Assembly (NCBI GenBank): GCA_951802195.1 | Contig: OX637626.1 | Span: 1,302,001-1,366,000 of the forward strand | Reading direction: 5' to 3' | Length of the DNA: 64,000 bases | Source: Tausonia pullulans | Lineage: Eukaryota > Basidiomycota > Tremellomycetes > Cystofilobasidiales > Mrakiaceae | In this document: piece after piece, positions 1-9,159 of the stretch | Layout of the letters: every line of letters starts with the position of its first letter | Numbering within the stretch: the stretch's first letter is position 1 | Position numbers and translations under genes: made by a program | The notes under the pieces: model-generated | What the model saw: the letters and a program-made list of their open reading frames with translations, nothing else | The model's database searches: none | Told to the model about the DNA's origin: nothing

Positions 1-1436
1 ATCGGGCCGACGACAGCCCATGTGGCCTGGTAGAACTCGACGGGGATCCCGTCGCTTCCTGGTGTCTTGTTACGGTTCGATCTGAACGTAGCCCGCCTGA
101 GCTCGTCCGGTTCGAAGGGTTTCTCGAGGGTCCGACTCTGGGAGTCGTCGAGTGTGTTGGTGACATATCGGAGGGCGTTGGCGTGCTCGGCAGCTGGCGT
201 CGGCTTGGGCTCATAGAGAGTCGTGTAGAAGGCATGTGCTGTAGTAAAAATGCTCTCGTTATGTGTGGCGGCTGCGGCTGCTGGGTTGTCGAGTGGCCGC
301 AGGGCTGCGATGGTGTCGGCCTGGCGGACGATCTTGAGTCGCTGCTTGACGGCGTACTCGCTTGTGTTGGCTGGTTCGAGGTGGGCTCGAAGAGCGTGGC
401 CTTGGAGGATCGACCTATGTGGATCCCCGCCTGACACTCTGCTCATTCGGGCGAGGTGTCTTGAGATGCAAGGTGCATTCTCCTTTATCTGTAGCTTGGT
501 CTTGTCCCAAGCCTCGAAGGGGTTCTTGCTCTCGGTGAGCGCATCTTGGTACCACTCGGGGATATGGAAGAGGAAGTAATCAACAAAACCTGTAATCTTC
601 AGCAGGTGTGTGCCGATCTTGTATGATCCGGGACCGTGCTCTATTGCACCGGGGAAGGTGAGGCTGAGTGCGATCGGCTTGTGGCTAGAGTATAGGTGGC
701 CAGACGGTCGTGGGAGGAAGCGCTGTTGCACGGCTCGGCGAGCGAGTAGAGGCGACAGGTAGAAGCGATCAATGCGGCGATCTGCTCGCGTGATGCCAGT
801 ATAGTTAGTGTATTCGCGCTGGAGCGGATATAGGGATCGGTATGGGTCAGAAAGGGCAAAGTCCCGGGCTAGCCGGCACATTTCCTCCTTTCCCGCGTTC
901 TGGGTAAATTGGCTCATCCCGTCGAGGTAGCTGTCCTCCACACAGTTCCAGTCCCCTCCCAGGAGGAGAGGAGTGTCAGAGTGGGCAGGTATCTTGCGAG
1001 ATAGAGTAGAGAGGAATTCCTTTGTCGAACGGCCGTTTGTTTGGCTGTCTCGGCAGGGGACGTAGACTGCAGCCACCCTGACGGCTTCGCCGGCGATGAC
1101 GAACACGGCATCCGTCAGGTTGGCTCGTAAGATGGAAGAGGAGCGGGAGATGGATCCGATCCTAGTCGGAGGGGTATCGGGAGGAAGGAATCGAGAGGCA
1201 TGTCGCCAGAGGATGGCAGTCTGGCAGCTGACCGTAAAGATCGAGCCGAAGCCCATATCTTCACACTCAGCTGTCCAGGTCACCACCTGCTCTGGTGTCG
1301 TGCATGCCACTTCTGAGAGAAGGTATATGTCAGCCTTGGATCGTGAATAGAGAGAGAGGAGGAGACTGCGGGCGCGATCTCGCGTGAACACCCTCTGGAT
1401 GTTCGCCGCGACGATCTGTACATCATTGTACACCAT
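1..1436 (-). CDS. LINE ORF2: endonuclease plus start of reverse transcriptase (partial)
   Basis: The frame starts at the ATG at 1436 and stays open for about 478 codons to the left edge, so only the N-terminal part is visible. It begins MVYNDVQIVAANIQR, with the N of the first endonuclease motif. Further motifs follow in order: LLSEVA, VYVPCRD, LLLGGDWNCVED, RRIDRFYLSP and YSSHKPIAL. These match the exonuclease-endonuclease-phosphatase fold that nicks target DNA for target-primed reverse transcription. The usual SDH triad near the end of the domain reads SSH, which could weaken catalysis. The last visible part, NRNKTPGSDGIPVEFYQ, is the typical entry into a LINE reverse transcriptase. The start codon overlaps the ORF1 stop (TAATG), so ORF2 is probably translated by termination-reinitiation. 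Confidence 0.85.
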   Translation of the reverse strand, partial: MVYNDVQIVAANIQRVFTRDRARSLLLSLYSRSKADIYLLSEVACTTPEQVVTWTAECEDMGFGSIFTVSCQTAILWRHASRFLPPDTPPTRIGSISRSSSILRANLTDAVFVIAGEAVRVAAVYVPCRDSQTNGRSTKEFLSTLSRKIPAHSDTPLLLGGDWNCVEDSYLDGMSQFTQNAGKEEMCRLARDFALSDPYRSLYPLQREYTNYTGITRADRRIDRFYLSPLLARRAVQQRFLPRPSGHLYSSHKPIALSLTFPGAIEHGPGSYKIGTHLLKITGFVDYFLFHIPEWYQDALTESKNPFEAWDKTKLQIKENAPCISRHLARMSRVSGGDPHRSILQGHALRAHLEPANTSEYAVKQRLKIVRQADTIAALRPLDNPAAAAATHNESIFTTAHAFYTTLYEPKPTPAAEHANALRYVTNTLDDSQSRTLEKPFEPDELRRATFRSNRNKTPGSDGIPVEFYQATWAVVGP

Positions 1437-3376
1437 TATTCTTCCATGTCCTCGGCTTCAGCCAAGGTCACGAGGGTGCGCTCGATGGATGCCTGGGAGG
1501 ATGGCGTGGAGGAGATGAGAGAAGGAGTGGAGGGTGGGTTCAGGGGGATCGAAGATGGCGGGGATGGGGATGGGGGTGGGGGGGACGATGGTGACAGGGG
1601 AGGTGGAGTGGAAGGTGGATGCTCGTCTTCGACCTGCATCCCGTCTTCTGTCCTCGCCATACCCCCCTCGTTGTCCTCCTCTAGGGCGCTCAGGGTGCGA
1701 ATGGGTTGCGAGTCCGCATTGCGCGGTGCTTGCTCTGAGTGGGAGTGGGAGGAATCGGCGTGGGCAGGAGGTGTGGTCATCTCCGTCGTGGCTTCGGTCG
1801 GCCTGTTCAGTGACCTCCTTTTGGATTTGTGTACGAGCTGGTATCCATCCAGGTCTGGTCCCGGTTCGACAGGTCGGTGGGGGGGTCCTCCTGTTGGTGC
1901 TCGTGCACTCGCTGGAAGGTTTGCCTTCGGACGACCTGGGCATCGGGTCGAGGGGTGGGCGCGCGATCCACATCCGCTACACTCTGGAGCGGTGGGACAC
2001 TCGGGACGAGCGTGCTCAGATGAGTGGCAGTAGTAACAGTACGTCGAGGCTGGTTGGGATGGAGAGTTTTTCGCAGCGCCAGCCTGGACAGGTTTGAAAA
2101 TGACGTTGTGGTTGACCCAGTCGGGGAACTGCTGGGTGAAGGCATTCGCCCCCGGTATCGTCTTGGAGCCAGAGAGATCGAGTAAGACTCTAATCCGGCC
2201 AGTTAGGGAGTTGGGTGCGCGGGGGTGGAATTGACGCTGGAAGAAGATGACTCTGTCTCCGGAGGCCTCTACCTGTTTGCGAAACTCCTCCTCAACTCCG
2301 TCGTCGTCTTCGAAGTTCACCAGTAGGCCTTCTTGCAGGAATTTGTTTTGGGAATTGTAGCACGCGTGAATCTGAGGTTTCACTCCTCTCACATTCAGCG
2401 GCAGGGACTGTAGTTGGGTCAGGATATCTTGAGCATTGCCTCGAGGCTTGACTTGGATGAGCATTCTGCCTTTAGGGTCCTTGAAGGGACGGGTCAGGCC
2501 AGGCAGACGTTCGTCGCACTTGGCAATTGCGATCGCGATCTCGAGGGGGGTGGTATCTCGGGGGACGGAGATGGCTAGACAGTTCCCACGATCAACAGCC
2601 AAGGCTGGGGCGATTGGGGTCTTATCCTGCGGAGGTTGTTGATCGGTTCCGAAGACGAAAGAGAACTGGGGCTGGGTGCCAGACGAGTCGCGTTGTCTCG
2701 CAGCTGAGGTTGTAGGATGAGCCTGTTTGGCGGCGTTCGCATATGAGCGGCCGATGGCGTTCGGCTGGGATTTCGCGGCGGCGCGAGTGCGAGTGCCGGC
2801 GGAGTTCGCCGGCGCGGGCGACGCGGCGCCGGGGACGAAGAGAGGTTGTTGAGGGAGAGTCTCGCCTGTAGAGCGAGACGGTGTGAGACGCGTCACTTCG
2901 GACGTTGAGGATAGAGCGGCATTGAGGTCGCTGATGGCTGAGCTCGACCGCGTGACACGGCGAGTTGAGGGGGTTGCAAGGGTCCTGCGGAGGGGGGAGG
3001 GAGAAGAGAGGAGAGCCGAGGGGCTGACATGGGGGGGAGGGTTGGTAGGAGTAGTAGGGTTGGTAAGATTGGTAGGGTTGGTAGGAGTGCTAGGGCTGCT
3101 AGGACTGGTTGGATGGGCAGGAGGGGTGGAGGTGGGTTTGTTGACGGGCGTTTGGGGACGTTCGTCGACGCGAGAGGGCGTATTGGTCGCGTCTTGGACG
3201 CTGGGGGTTTCATCGGGTCCGTTCTTTCTCTTTGTTGGAGAGGGAGGGTCTGGGGGATCCTTGGGAGCCTTGAGGGCTTCTTGGAGTCGCTTGGGGGTTG
3301 ATTCACTAGGCATAAGGTAGGGTGACCTGGGTTGACCTGGTGGTGGTTGTTGAAAAACGGTGTTGTTGCCATTCAT
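1436..3376 (-). CDS. LINE ORF1, gag-like nucleic-acid-binding protein
   Basis: A 646-residue protein. The N-terminal third is rich in Pro, Ser and Thr with many short TPTNP-like repeats, and is probably disordered. The central part (about residues 260-430) is globular. Cys-His knuckles follow at about residues 445-480 (CYYCHSSEHARPEC and CSGCGSRAHPSTRC), as in ORF1 proteins that coat LINE RNA. The C-terminus is acidic and Pro-rich. The stop codon shares its last A with the ORF2 start. ORF1 is intact, consistent with a recent insertion. Assignment as ORF1 rests on the knuckles and on the endonuclease frame directly downstream. Confidence 0.8.
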   Translation of the reverse strand: MNGNNTVFQQPPPGQPRSPYLMPSESTPKRLQEALKAPKDPPDPPSPTKRKNGPDETPSVQDATNTPSRVDERPQTPVNKPTSTPPAHPTSPSSPSTPTNPTNLTNPTTPTNPPPHVSPSALLSSPSPLRRTLATPSTRRVTRSSSAISDLNAALSSTSEVTRLTPSRSTGETLPQQPLFVPGAASPAPANSAGTRTRAAAKSQPNAIGRSYANAAKQAHPTTSAARQRDSSGTQPQFSFVFGTDQQPPQDKTPIAPALAVDRGNCLAISVPRDTTPLEIAIAIAKCDERLPGLTRPFKDPKGRMLIQVKPRGNAQDILTQLQSLPLNVRGVKPQIHACYNSQNKFLQEGLLVNFEDDDGVEEEFRKQVEASGDRVIFFQRQFHPRAPNSLTGRIRVLLDLSGSKTIPGANAFTQQFPDWVNHNVIFKPVQAGAAKNSPSQPASTYCYYCHSSEHARPECPTAPECSGCGSRAHPSTRCPGRPKANLPASARAPTGGPPHRPVEPGPDLDGYQLVHKSKRRSLNRPTEATTEMTTPPAHADSSHSHSEQAPRNADSQPIRTLSALEEDNEGGMARTEDGMQVEDEHPPSTPPPLSPSSPPPPSPSPPSSIPLNPPSTPSLISSTPSSQASIERTLVTLAEAEDMEE

Positions 3377-3426
3377 AATACGACGTGTAAGGACCTTTTC
3401 GTCAATAGGCGTTTCGCGCCTTCACT

Positions 3427-3510
3427 GTCTGGATGGTGTAGCGGTATCACGCCATGTTAGGGTATTTAACCACTTCATGGAGGTCCTCGGTTCAATCCCG
3501 GGTTCGGACC
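3427..3510 (+). tRNA. tRNA-Pro (AGG) with a 12-nt intron
   Basis: A full cloverleaf can be folded by eye. The acceptor GTCTGGA pairs with TTCGGAC using wobble pairs. The anticodon stem is CCATG/CATGG and the T arm is CTCGG-TTCAATC-CCGGG. The anticodon loop is 19 nt, which fits a 7-nt loop plus a 12-nt intron after position 37. This gives anticodon AGG, hence proline. A run of five T directly after the gene is a Pol III terminator. The amino-acid identity depends on the intron being at the canonical position. Confidence 0.8.
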
Positions 3511-3708
3511 TTTTTCCTCCCCAACCGCCCAAAAATCTTGTACCGCTTAGCTTTGTCCAAAAAACACTTGCCCGTCGTCGCTATGGCAATAGCAATGAAA
3601 AGCCACGGTAGAAAAAGGTATAAAGACTGGGAGACGAGGCGACACACGATTGCGACGATGTCTCCGTTCTGACGCAGACGAGATCGAAAGAGGTCTAGAA
3701 AAACGAGA

Positions 3709-4696
3709 TTAGTAGACAGCAGGCAGAACAATCAAGGAGGCTGGCTCCTCTGCAGGAGAATACCCGAACAATAAGGAAGGAGAGGACGAGAGCGCGCGTA
3801 GCTCAAGATTCGTTAGCGACCCGTCGTCTCTGGAGAGGGCAAGTTGCCGCCGAGCAAGACCATACAGGATAGATGGCAAGAAGAGGAGAGAGCAGGGCAG
3901 CCCTGCGGAAGACATAGCGGCATTGCATATACACTCCCAGAGAAGAATGACCCGCCGTGCGATCTCCTCCGGCTCCCCCACGCGAAGGTACTCGTTGACT
4001 CCGACTCGGAGATTTCCCTCCTGTGAGAGCAGACATCATCCGAATCAACCATGCATTACTCCACCTTCGTCTCCCGCCCACCCGAGGGTTCGTCTGACGT
4101 CTGCTCAATATATCGTAATATCCTCGGCACGAGACCCGACGCCCATAAGCCGAAGAGGAGAGTGGCAACGACTCCCACAAGGGGAACGAGGGATTCTGGT
4201 AGGACGCCAAGGACCATCGGCTCTAGCGTGACGATGACCATGAGGGCGTCTTCGCGAAGTGGTTCCTTCAACGAGATAGGAACAAAGGGGAGGTACCGGT
4301 CGGATATTGAGAGAGAGGTTCCAGGCTATCGAATGTCGAGTGAAATGCCCCCCGTCGGTCAGCACGTGTCGATCTGAAGTTGACCGCGACATCAGGAGAC
4401 GAGAAGCGCACTTGTGCGAGCCACGAGACCCTGAGCATCCAGCTGCCAGGTTCATGAAGCGCGTTGGTTTCGGGAGGCGCGAGTAGCAGCCAGGGTTGCC
4501 TCAGACTGCCGTCCTCGAAGGCCTCGAGCCTGATGTGTTGCTGTCCGAGGGAGATCGAGTGGGTTGCACGGGGCCGGATGAGACCGGCTTTTGAAGAGAG
4601 GAAGGGGGAGGTGAACGTGATGGCCTCGGTGTCTGCCCGAACAACCGTGGGGAAGAAGAGGGAGAGACAGACGAAAAGAATGTATAGAATGACCAT
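3709..4696 (-). CDS. predicted ER/secretory membrane protein, three exons
   Basis: I propose three phase-0 exons: 4696-4385, 4325-4065 and 4020-3709, giving about 294 residues. The first ATG used starts a clear signal peptide (MVILYILFVCLSLFFP). A lumenal segment beginning ADTEAITFTSPFLS follows. A strong transmembrane stretch lies in exon 2 (LVPLVGVVATLLFGLWASG) and a second hydrophobic stretch in exon 3 (PCSLLFLPSILYGL). The lumenal start and the WMLRVSWLAQ segment faintly recall Pga1, the co-activator of GPI mannosyltransferase II, but I cannot confirm this and would otherwise call it hypothetical. An upstream in-frame ATG at 4867 would hide the signal peptide, so I preferred 4696. The gene is divergent from the CDK7 gene. 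Its exon structure is inferred from frame continuity alone. Confidence 0.5.
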
Positions 4697-5019
4697 TGGG
4701 TGGGACTGTATGATGGTGGATGGAAAGAGTGAGTTGCGTCCTAGACGACGAGATTTCGGAGGGCAAGCTCTGGGCAAGCTTGGAGCAAGTCGCGAGAAGG
4801 TCCAGGCGAGCGAGACGGACAAGTGACCTCTCAACCTCAACCAGTTCTCGTACTTTCGCAAGTTCATCGTCAGTCGTCCTCAATCTCTGTTCTTTGGATT
4901 CTTTGGTAGGTGTGTCTGGTGACTGAGCTTCACGTTCTGACGTTTCGTTATTACCTCTCACGTCCGCGGCCCGCTCGCCTTACGTTCGCCCTGTCTCGAC
5001 GCGACGATGTTCAGTTGGC
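4697..5019. promoter_or_regulatory. divergent intergenic region, presumed bidirectional promoter
   Basis: This 323-bp stretch separates the start codons of the membrane-protein gene (minus) and the CDK7 gene (plus), so both promoters must lie here or overlap it. I see no TATA box or other motif I would name. Confidence 0.4.
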
Positions 5020-6625
5020 ATGGACTTGGCCGTCAAAGCTAACGCAAAGGCTTCCAAGGCTTGGACTAAGGAAGCCAAGATTGGAGAGGGAACATATGCT
5101 ACTGTGTGAGTGCGCCTCACGGGAGGCAGGAACGGAAGGAGCCAGACTGATGTGTCTTTCTCGCTTGCTCGCGTTCCACTCTGGGCTCCAGCTACCGAGG
5201 TGGACGATCCTCCACTGCTCTCTTCTAGTGGCATCGATTGCATCTATCTGACCTTTACATGTTGTCTATGCTTTCAAGGCAGAGAAGTCGCCACGGGTCG
5301 AGAAATTGCCATCAAGAAGATCAAGGTCGGCCAGTTCAAGGACGGGCTCGACATGTCTGCCATCCGCGAGATCAAGTTTCTCGCCGAGCTCAGGCACGAG
5401 AACGTCATCGAAGTTCGTTCCTCTACTAGACTAATTGTAGCCTCATGGTTGCAGCAAACTGAACGACCAAGCCGTGACGACCAGATGCTTTCGGTCTTCT
5501 CGAGCAAGACGAACCTCAACCTCGTGCTCGAGTTCCTCACAACGGATCTCGAGTACCTCATCCGGAACAAGACATTAATCTTCCTCCCTGGAGACGTCAA
5601 GAGCTGGATGCAGATGACGCTCCGCGGCTTGGAGTTCTGTCATCGGAATGGTGTTCTCCATCGCGTTCGTCGCTCGCTCGACCTGGCTGGTGGAAGAGAT
5701 GCTGACGTCTGCGAGCTCGCACACTCTCGGACCTTGACTTTCTCAGGATCTGAAACCCAACAATTTGCTCATCGCCGCGAACGGAGTGCTCAAGATTGCT
5801 GATTTCGGTCTCGCTCGCGAGTTCTCGGACGGCTCCAGCAAAATGACGTGCCAGGTCATCACCCGGTCCGTTACCCTTTCGCTATTTCGCTCGCTCGATC
5901 AGCATTTTTGATTGAGACATATGCGTTCCTTCATAGATGGTACCGCCCGCCTGAGCTCCTCTTTGGTAGCCGCGCTTACTCTGGTGCCGTCGACATCTGG
6001 TCGGTCGGCTGCATCTTCGCCGAGCTCATGCTCCGAGTCCCCTTCCTCGCTGGCGAGACCGATCTCGAGCAGCTAAAGAAGACATTCCAAGCCCTCGGTA
6101 GTCCGACCGAGGCAGATTGGCCCGTGAGTATTGCACTGAGTGCGTCTCTAGCCCGTCCTCTAACCGCCTTATTCTTCACTGGCTCAACAGGGTCACACCA
6201 AGCTTCCCGACTACGTCGTACTCGAGACTGTCCCTCGGCAACCGTGGCACCTCCATTTCTCTGCCGCCTCTCCCGAGGCAATTGCCCTCCTGCGGAGCCA
6301 TCTCAGCTACGACCCCAATAAGCGGCTCTCAGCCAAAGACGTACGTTCCGTCATTGCACCTTCCACGAGGTTCAAAAGGGCCACTGCTGATGTCAATCCG
6401 CCTCGCCAGTCCCTCGCTCATCCGTACTTCCACACCGCGCCATGGCCGACGCATCCTTCCAAGCTGCCAATGCCAGACAAGAGCCATGACCAGATCGCGC
6501 GTGTGCTCGCTCCAGAGCTTGATGGTCAGGTCAAGCCGGCGAAGAAGCGCAAAGGGGCTGGAGCTGAAGACCGAGGAGAGGATAGGGAGCGCAAAATTGC
6601 GAGGAAACTTGATTTCAGCCAGTAG
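5020..6625 (+). CDS. KIN28: cyclin-dependent kinase 7 / Kin28, TFIIH (CAK) kinase
   Basis: Seven exons fit the frame: 5020-5105, 5283-5412, 5485-5664, 5747-5865, 5937-6123, 6191-6340 and 6410-6625. The product is a full-length Ser/Thr kinase of the CDK7 class, which phosphorylates the RNA polymerase II CTD within TFIIH. Visible motifs are the glycine loop IGEGTYATV, the VAIKK-type lysine segment [11 protein letters not shown], the cyclin-binding helix [10 protein letters not shown], the catalytic loop [17 protein letters not shown], and the T-loop [30 protein letters not shown] and LPDY, CDK7-like features, follow. The C-terminus is Lys-rich (PAKKRKGAG), as in fungal Kin28. RPPE replaces the commoner RAPE. 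At the first splice junction the usual YKAR after the glycine loop is not encoded by the sites I chose, so a small extra exon or a different site is possible. Confidence 0.95.
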
Positions 6626-8044
6626 CGTGAGACGACGGCTGTGCGTCCTCTAGGTCCGGGTGTCGGGCTTGGAGGGGAGGGTTGGCCTTTCGCCCTCGCT
6701 CAACCATGTACACCTCCGCTCGGTGCCGTGACATGCTTTGCCTCTGAATTTGGGATGCCGCTTTTCGTGCTCGCTCTGTCGGACTGGTGGCTCTCGGGAT
6801 CGTTCAGTCATTGATGATACTGAAAGCTTCACCGAGGTCTGTCTCTTCTGCCGCCTCCGCCTCTTCCTTTGCCACAGAACATTGATCGCAATTTCAAGCC
6901 TCAGAATACAATCGATCACGGCTGGTCGATTCCTCGCATCGTATAAGAAGATGCTGGGGGAGGAGGAAAGGTGGCCGCCGAAGGCAGCTTCCGGGCTGTC
7001 GCGCAGAATACGGGTGAACTGAATCCTCTTTCGTGCAACAGTCTCATGGATGCATGACATGTATGATCATTATAGTCCTATGAGAGTCTTCAGCCAGAAA
7101 GTACTTAAATTCTTGGATACTGCGGGCACCGAAGTCTCCCGGCCTTCCTTCACATGAGCGGCCACAGTTCGCTTGAATTTACTTAATCTGGCCACCCTCT
7201 CCGCCGGCTGACTAGCAAGCCCTCCTTCCTCTGGCCTCCGATTCGTTCGGTCTCTCGCAGTTGAGAATTAAAGACTCGCCCTTCATCCCTTACACTTCTT
7301 ATGGGTCTATGATTCTTTCGTTAGGAAGTGCGAGCAAGCGAGAGGTTGGTTTAGGCTGGCTCTGCACGCTGGGCGCGCGCTACGCCTGCTTTGAAGAAAC
7401 GAAATTCAGATTTAATCATTTTCAATATGCGTTCGGTAAAGGGCACTAACATAATTCCAAGGGGTATATTGCACAATATTAAGTAGCCAATGGCGAAATA
7501 GGTGTGTGATCCCTACACCCGCGCTCCGCTCATCCTTCTACCTCTCTACCATTCTGCTGAACCCCCCTTAAACTCGCACCCGCAGCCACTCGAACCTCAA
7601 AGAAATATTGACCCAGTTATGCGTAAGTTTGGTGCCGAATTTAAAGCCTAAGCGCCTCTATGACGGACGAGATGTCTGACGGGTCAGCCATTGAATGCTC
7701 CCGAGTTCGACGCAGAGTATTCGACCTCTATCGAAGTTGCCAACATGAAGCTTTCCAAGACCCCTGATACCCATAATGTCGCCGAGTCTAACGGAATCGG
7801 ATGCAGTGTCGGCAATGCAGGTCGCCTCAGGGATGTTTTTTTAGATTGTGTTCCAAACATCCAACCATCGACTACTTAAACAGTATAATGACCGTCATCA
7901 ATGGGGGGTGGTGCGGAAGAGAAATCGAAGGCCATTCTTATCGTCTAGGAGGGCCTGGGAGCAGGGCAGAAAGCTCACAGTATATAAAACCTTTGAGTAG
8001 AACTAATGGGTTTATTTCATTTTATTTACCCATGAGGTCTATGT
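6626..8044. other. gene-poor stretch, nothing recognised
   Basis: After the CDK7 stop about 1.4 kb carries only short shadow frames and no domain I recognise. A GTAAGT...CAG pair at 7622-7688 follows an ATG and looks intron-like, but the downstream frame is very short. Confidence 0.4.
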
Positions 8045-8310
8045 TGTTAGAATTGGCCCAAGGGTCGATGGCAGAGAAGATTGGGCGCGGAGGGGAACGT
8101 TGGCGATGAAGTGTACTGTAAGCGGTGGCGGGTGATGAAAGGGAACTGAAGTGATGGATGTGACACGGGCTCGCTTAAGGGTCTTGGGCAAGTTTGTCGA
8201 ATGCAAATGATAGTCAGAGTGCAGAACAAAATCTACAATGAACTGAGCGTTTTATGGACCAGGGGTAGGAACAAGGGAGGGGGTGAGAAGTGCGAGAACG
8301 CAAAGAGTGT

Positions 8311-8481
8311 TGGAAGGAGCGATTCACGGAGACCTATAATCTAGTAGTTTTCATCCCTTGTCCTCCCTTTGTAGTACTTTTTACGCCACTAGGTTAACCT
8401 TATATGAGCGGGTAGAGTCGAGTGGGTATATGAAATAAGCTTGCAACCACATTGGACCCCAGGGCGAACATAGACCTTCAA
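8311..8481. mobile_element. 171-bp MITE-like insertion inside the solo LTR
   Basis: The related LTR at 21558 lacks this stretch. It is flanked by a perfect 10-bp direct repeat CAAAGAGTGT (8301-8310 and 8482-8491), and one copy of that word occurs in uninterrupted LTRs. Its ends, TGGAAGGAGC and the reverse complement TTGAAGGTCT, are weakly inverted. A 9-11-bp duplication would fit a Mutator-type non-autonomous DNA element. It has no coding capacity. The family is inference. Confidence 0.6.
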
Positions 8482-8583
8482 CAAAGAGTGTAGGGCAGAT
8501 GACGAAATAAAAGAGAAGAAAGCGCAATGAGACAAGAAGCGTGAGCTAATGTGGCGAAATAATGGTCCAAGATGAGGGAATGC

Positions 8584-8940
8584 TGTTAGGCTTGGTCAAA
8601 TGGTCAAGGGCTAAGGATGACGGAGGGTAGGGGGCGTAGGTGGAGTAGTAGACTGAAGTGATGGCAGTGACACAGGCTCGCTTCGAGGTCTTGGGCAGGT
8701 TCGTCGAATCCAAATGGTAGTCAGAGTGCAGAACAAAAGGTACGATAAACTAAGCGTCTTATGGGCTAAGAGTAAGAAAACAAAGAGTGTGGGACCGTGT
8801 GGCTGAAGAGAGGCTAAGAATATGGAAGCCGAGCAATTAAGGGCGATGCTACACAGACGAGGAGCCGAGGTGGCGGGTCCGCGAGATTCTGCAGCCCCAT
8901 AAGCGCAGAGCCTATGTGGTGAACCCGTAAGATCCTGACA
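8584..8940 (-). mobile_element. nested solo LTR, Ty3/gypsy family
   Basis: A 357-bp LTR with TGTTAGG / CCTGACA ends on the plus strand lies within the older solo LTR. It is flanked by a perfect 5-bp duplication AATGC (8579-8583 and 8941-8945). Most of its length is nearly identical to the 3' LTR at 20799-21166, so it belongs to the same family as the chromovirus in the island and is younger than its host LTR. Confidence 0.88.
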
Positions 8941-9159
8941 AATGCGGAGCAAGCAGGGAAAAGGCAACACAGGCACAGAGTTAGCCAGGCGCAGAACCAA
9001 GGTGGCAAGTCCGCGAGATCCTGACATATGTAGAGGACGAGGTAACCCTATGAGAGATGGCGATTCGTAGCTAGATAGAGGGAAAGCGAAAATGAAAGAA
9101 CAGGTGGAAGGAAAGCAAAATATGGGTGTGGACATAGGCCCATTAAAGAGGTAAGATAT

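Larger units (their letters stand above)
1..3426 (-). mobile_element. LINE (Tad1-like non-LTR retrotransposon), 5' part
   Basis: Two open frames lie on the minus strand in the order expected of a two-ORF fungal LINE: a gag-like ORF1 with zinc knuckles, then an ORF2 that begins with an apurinic-type endonuclease and enters the reverse transcriptase before running off the left edge. Both frames are open throughout the visible part, so the copy looks young. The 5' leader is at most 50 nt, because a tRNA gene starts at 3427; the exact 5' end cannot be fixed. The 3' end and any target-site duplication lie outside the window. Confidence 0.85.
8045..9026 (-). mobile_element. solo LTR of the Ty3/gypsy family, carrying two later insertions
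   Basis: In element orientation (minus) the LTR runs from TGTCAGGATCTCGC to a TTCTAACA end. It is flanked by a perfect 5-bp target duplication TATGT (8040-8044 and 9027-9031). It contains a second LTR (8584-8940) and a 171-bp insertion (8311-8481). Without these it resembles the solo LTR at 21558-21977. No internal element sequence is present, so it arose by LTR-LTR recombination. It is a fossil. Confidence 0.85.

Noticed and set aside
7615-7780. Spliced reading around 7617-7690 giving a short peptide with a DLYR segment, resembling LYR-motif assembly factors
   Set aside because: The frame ends after fewer than 30 residues and lacks other conserved positions, so there is no support for a gene.
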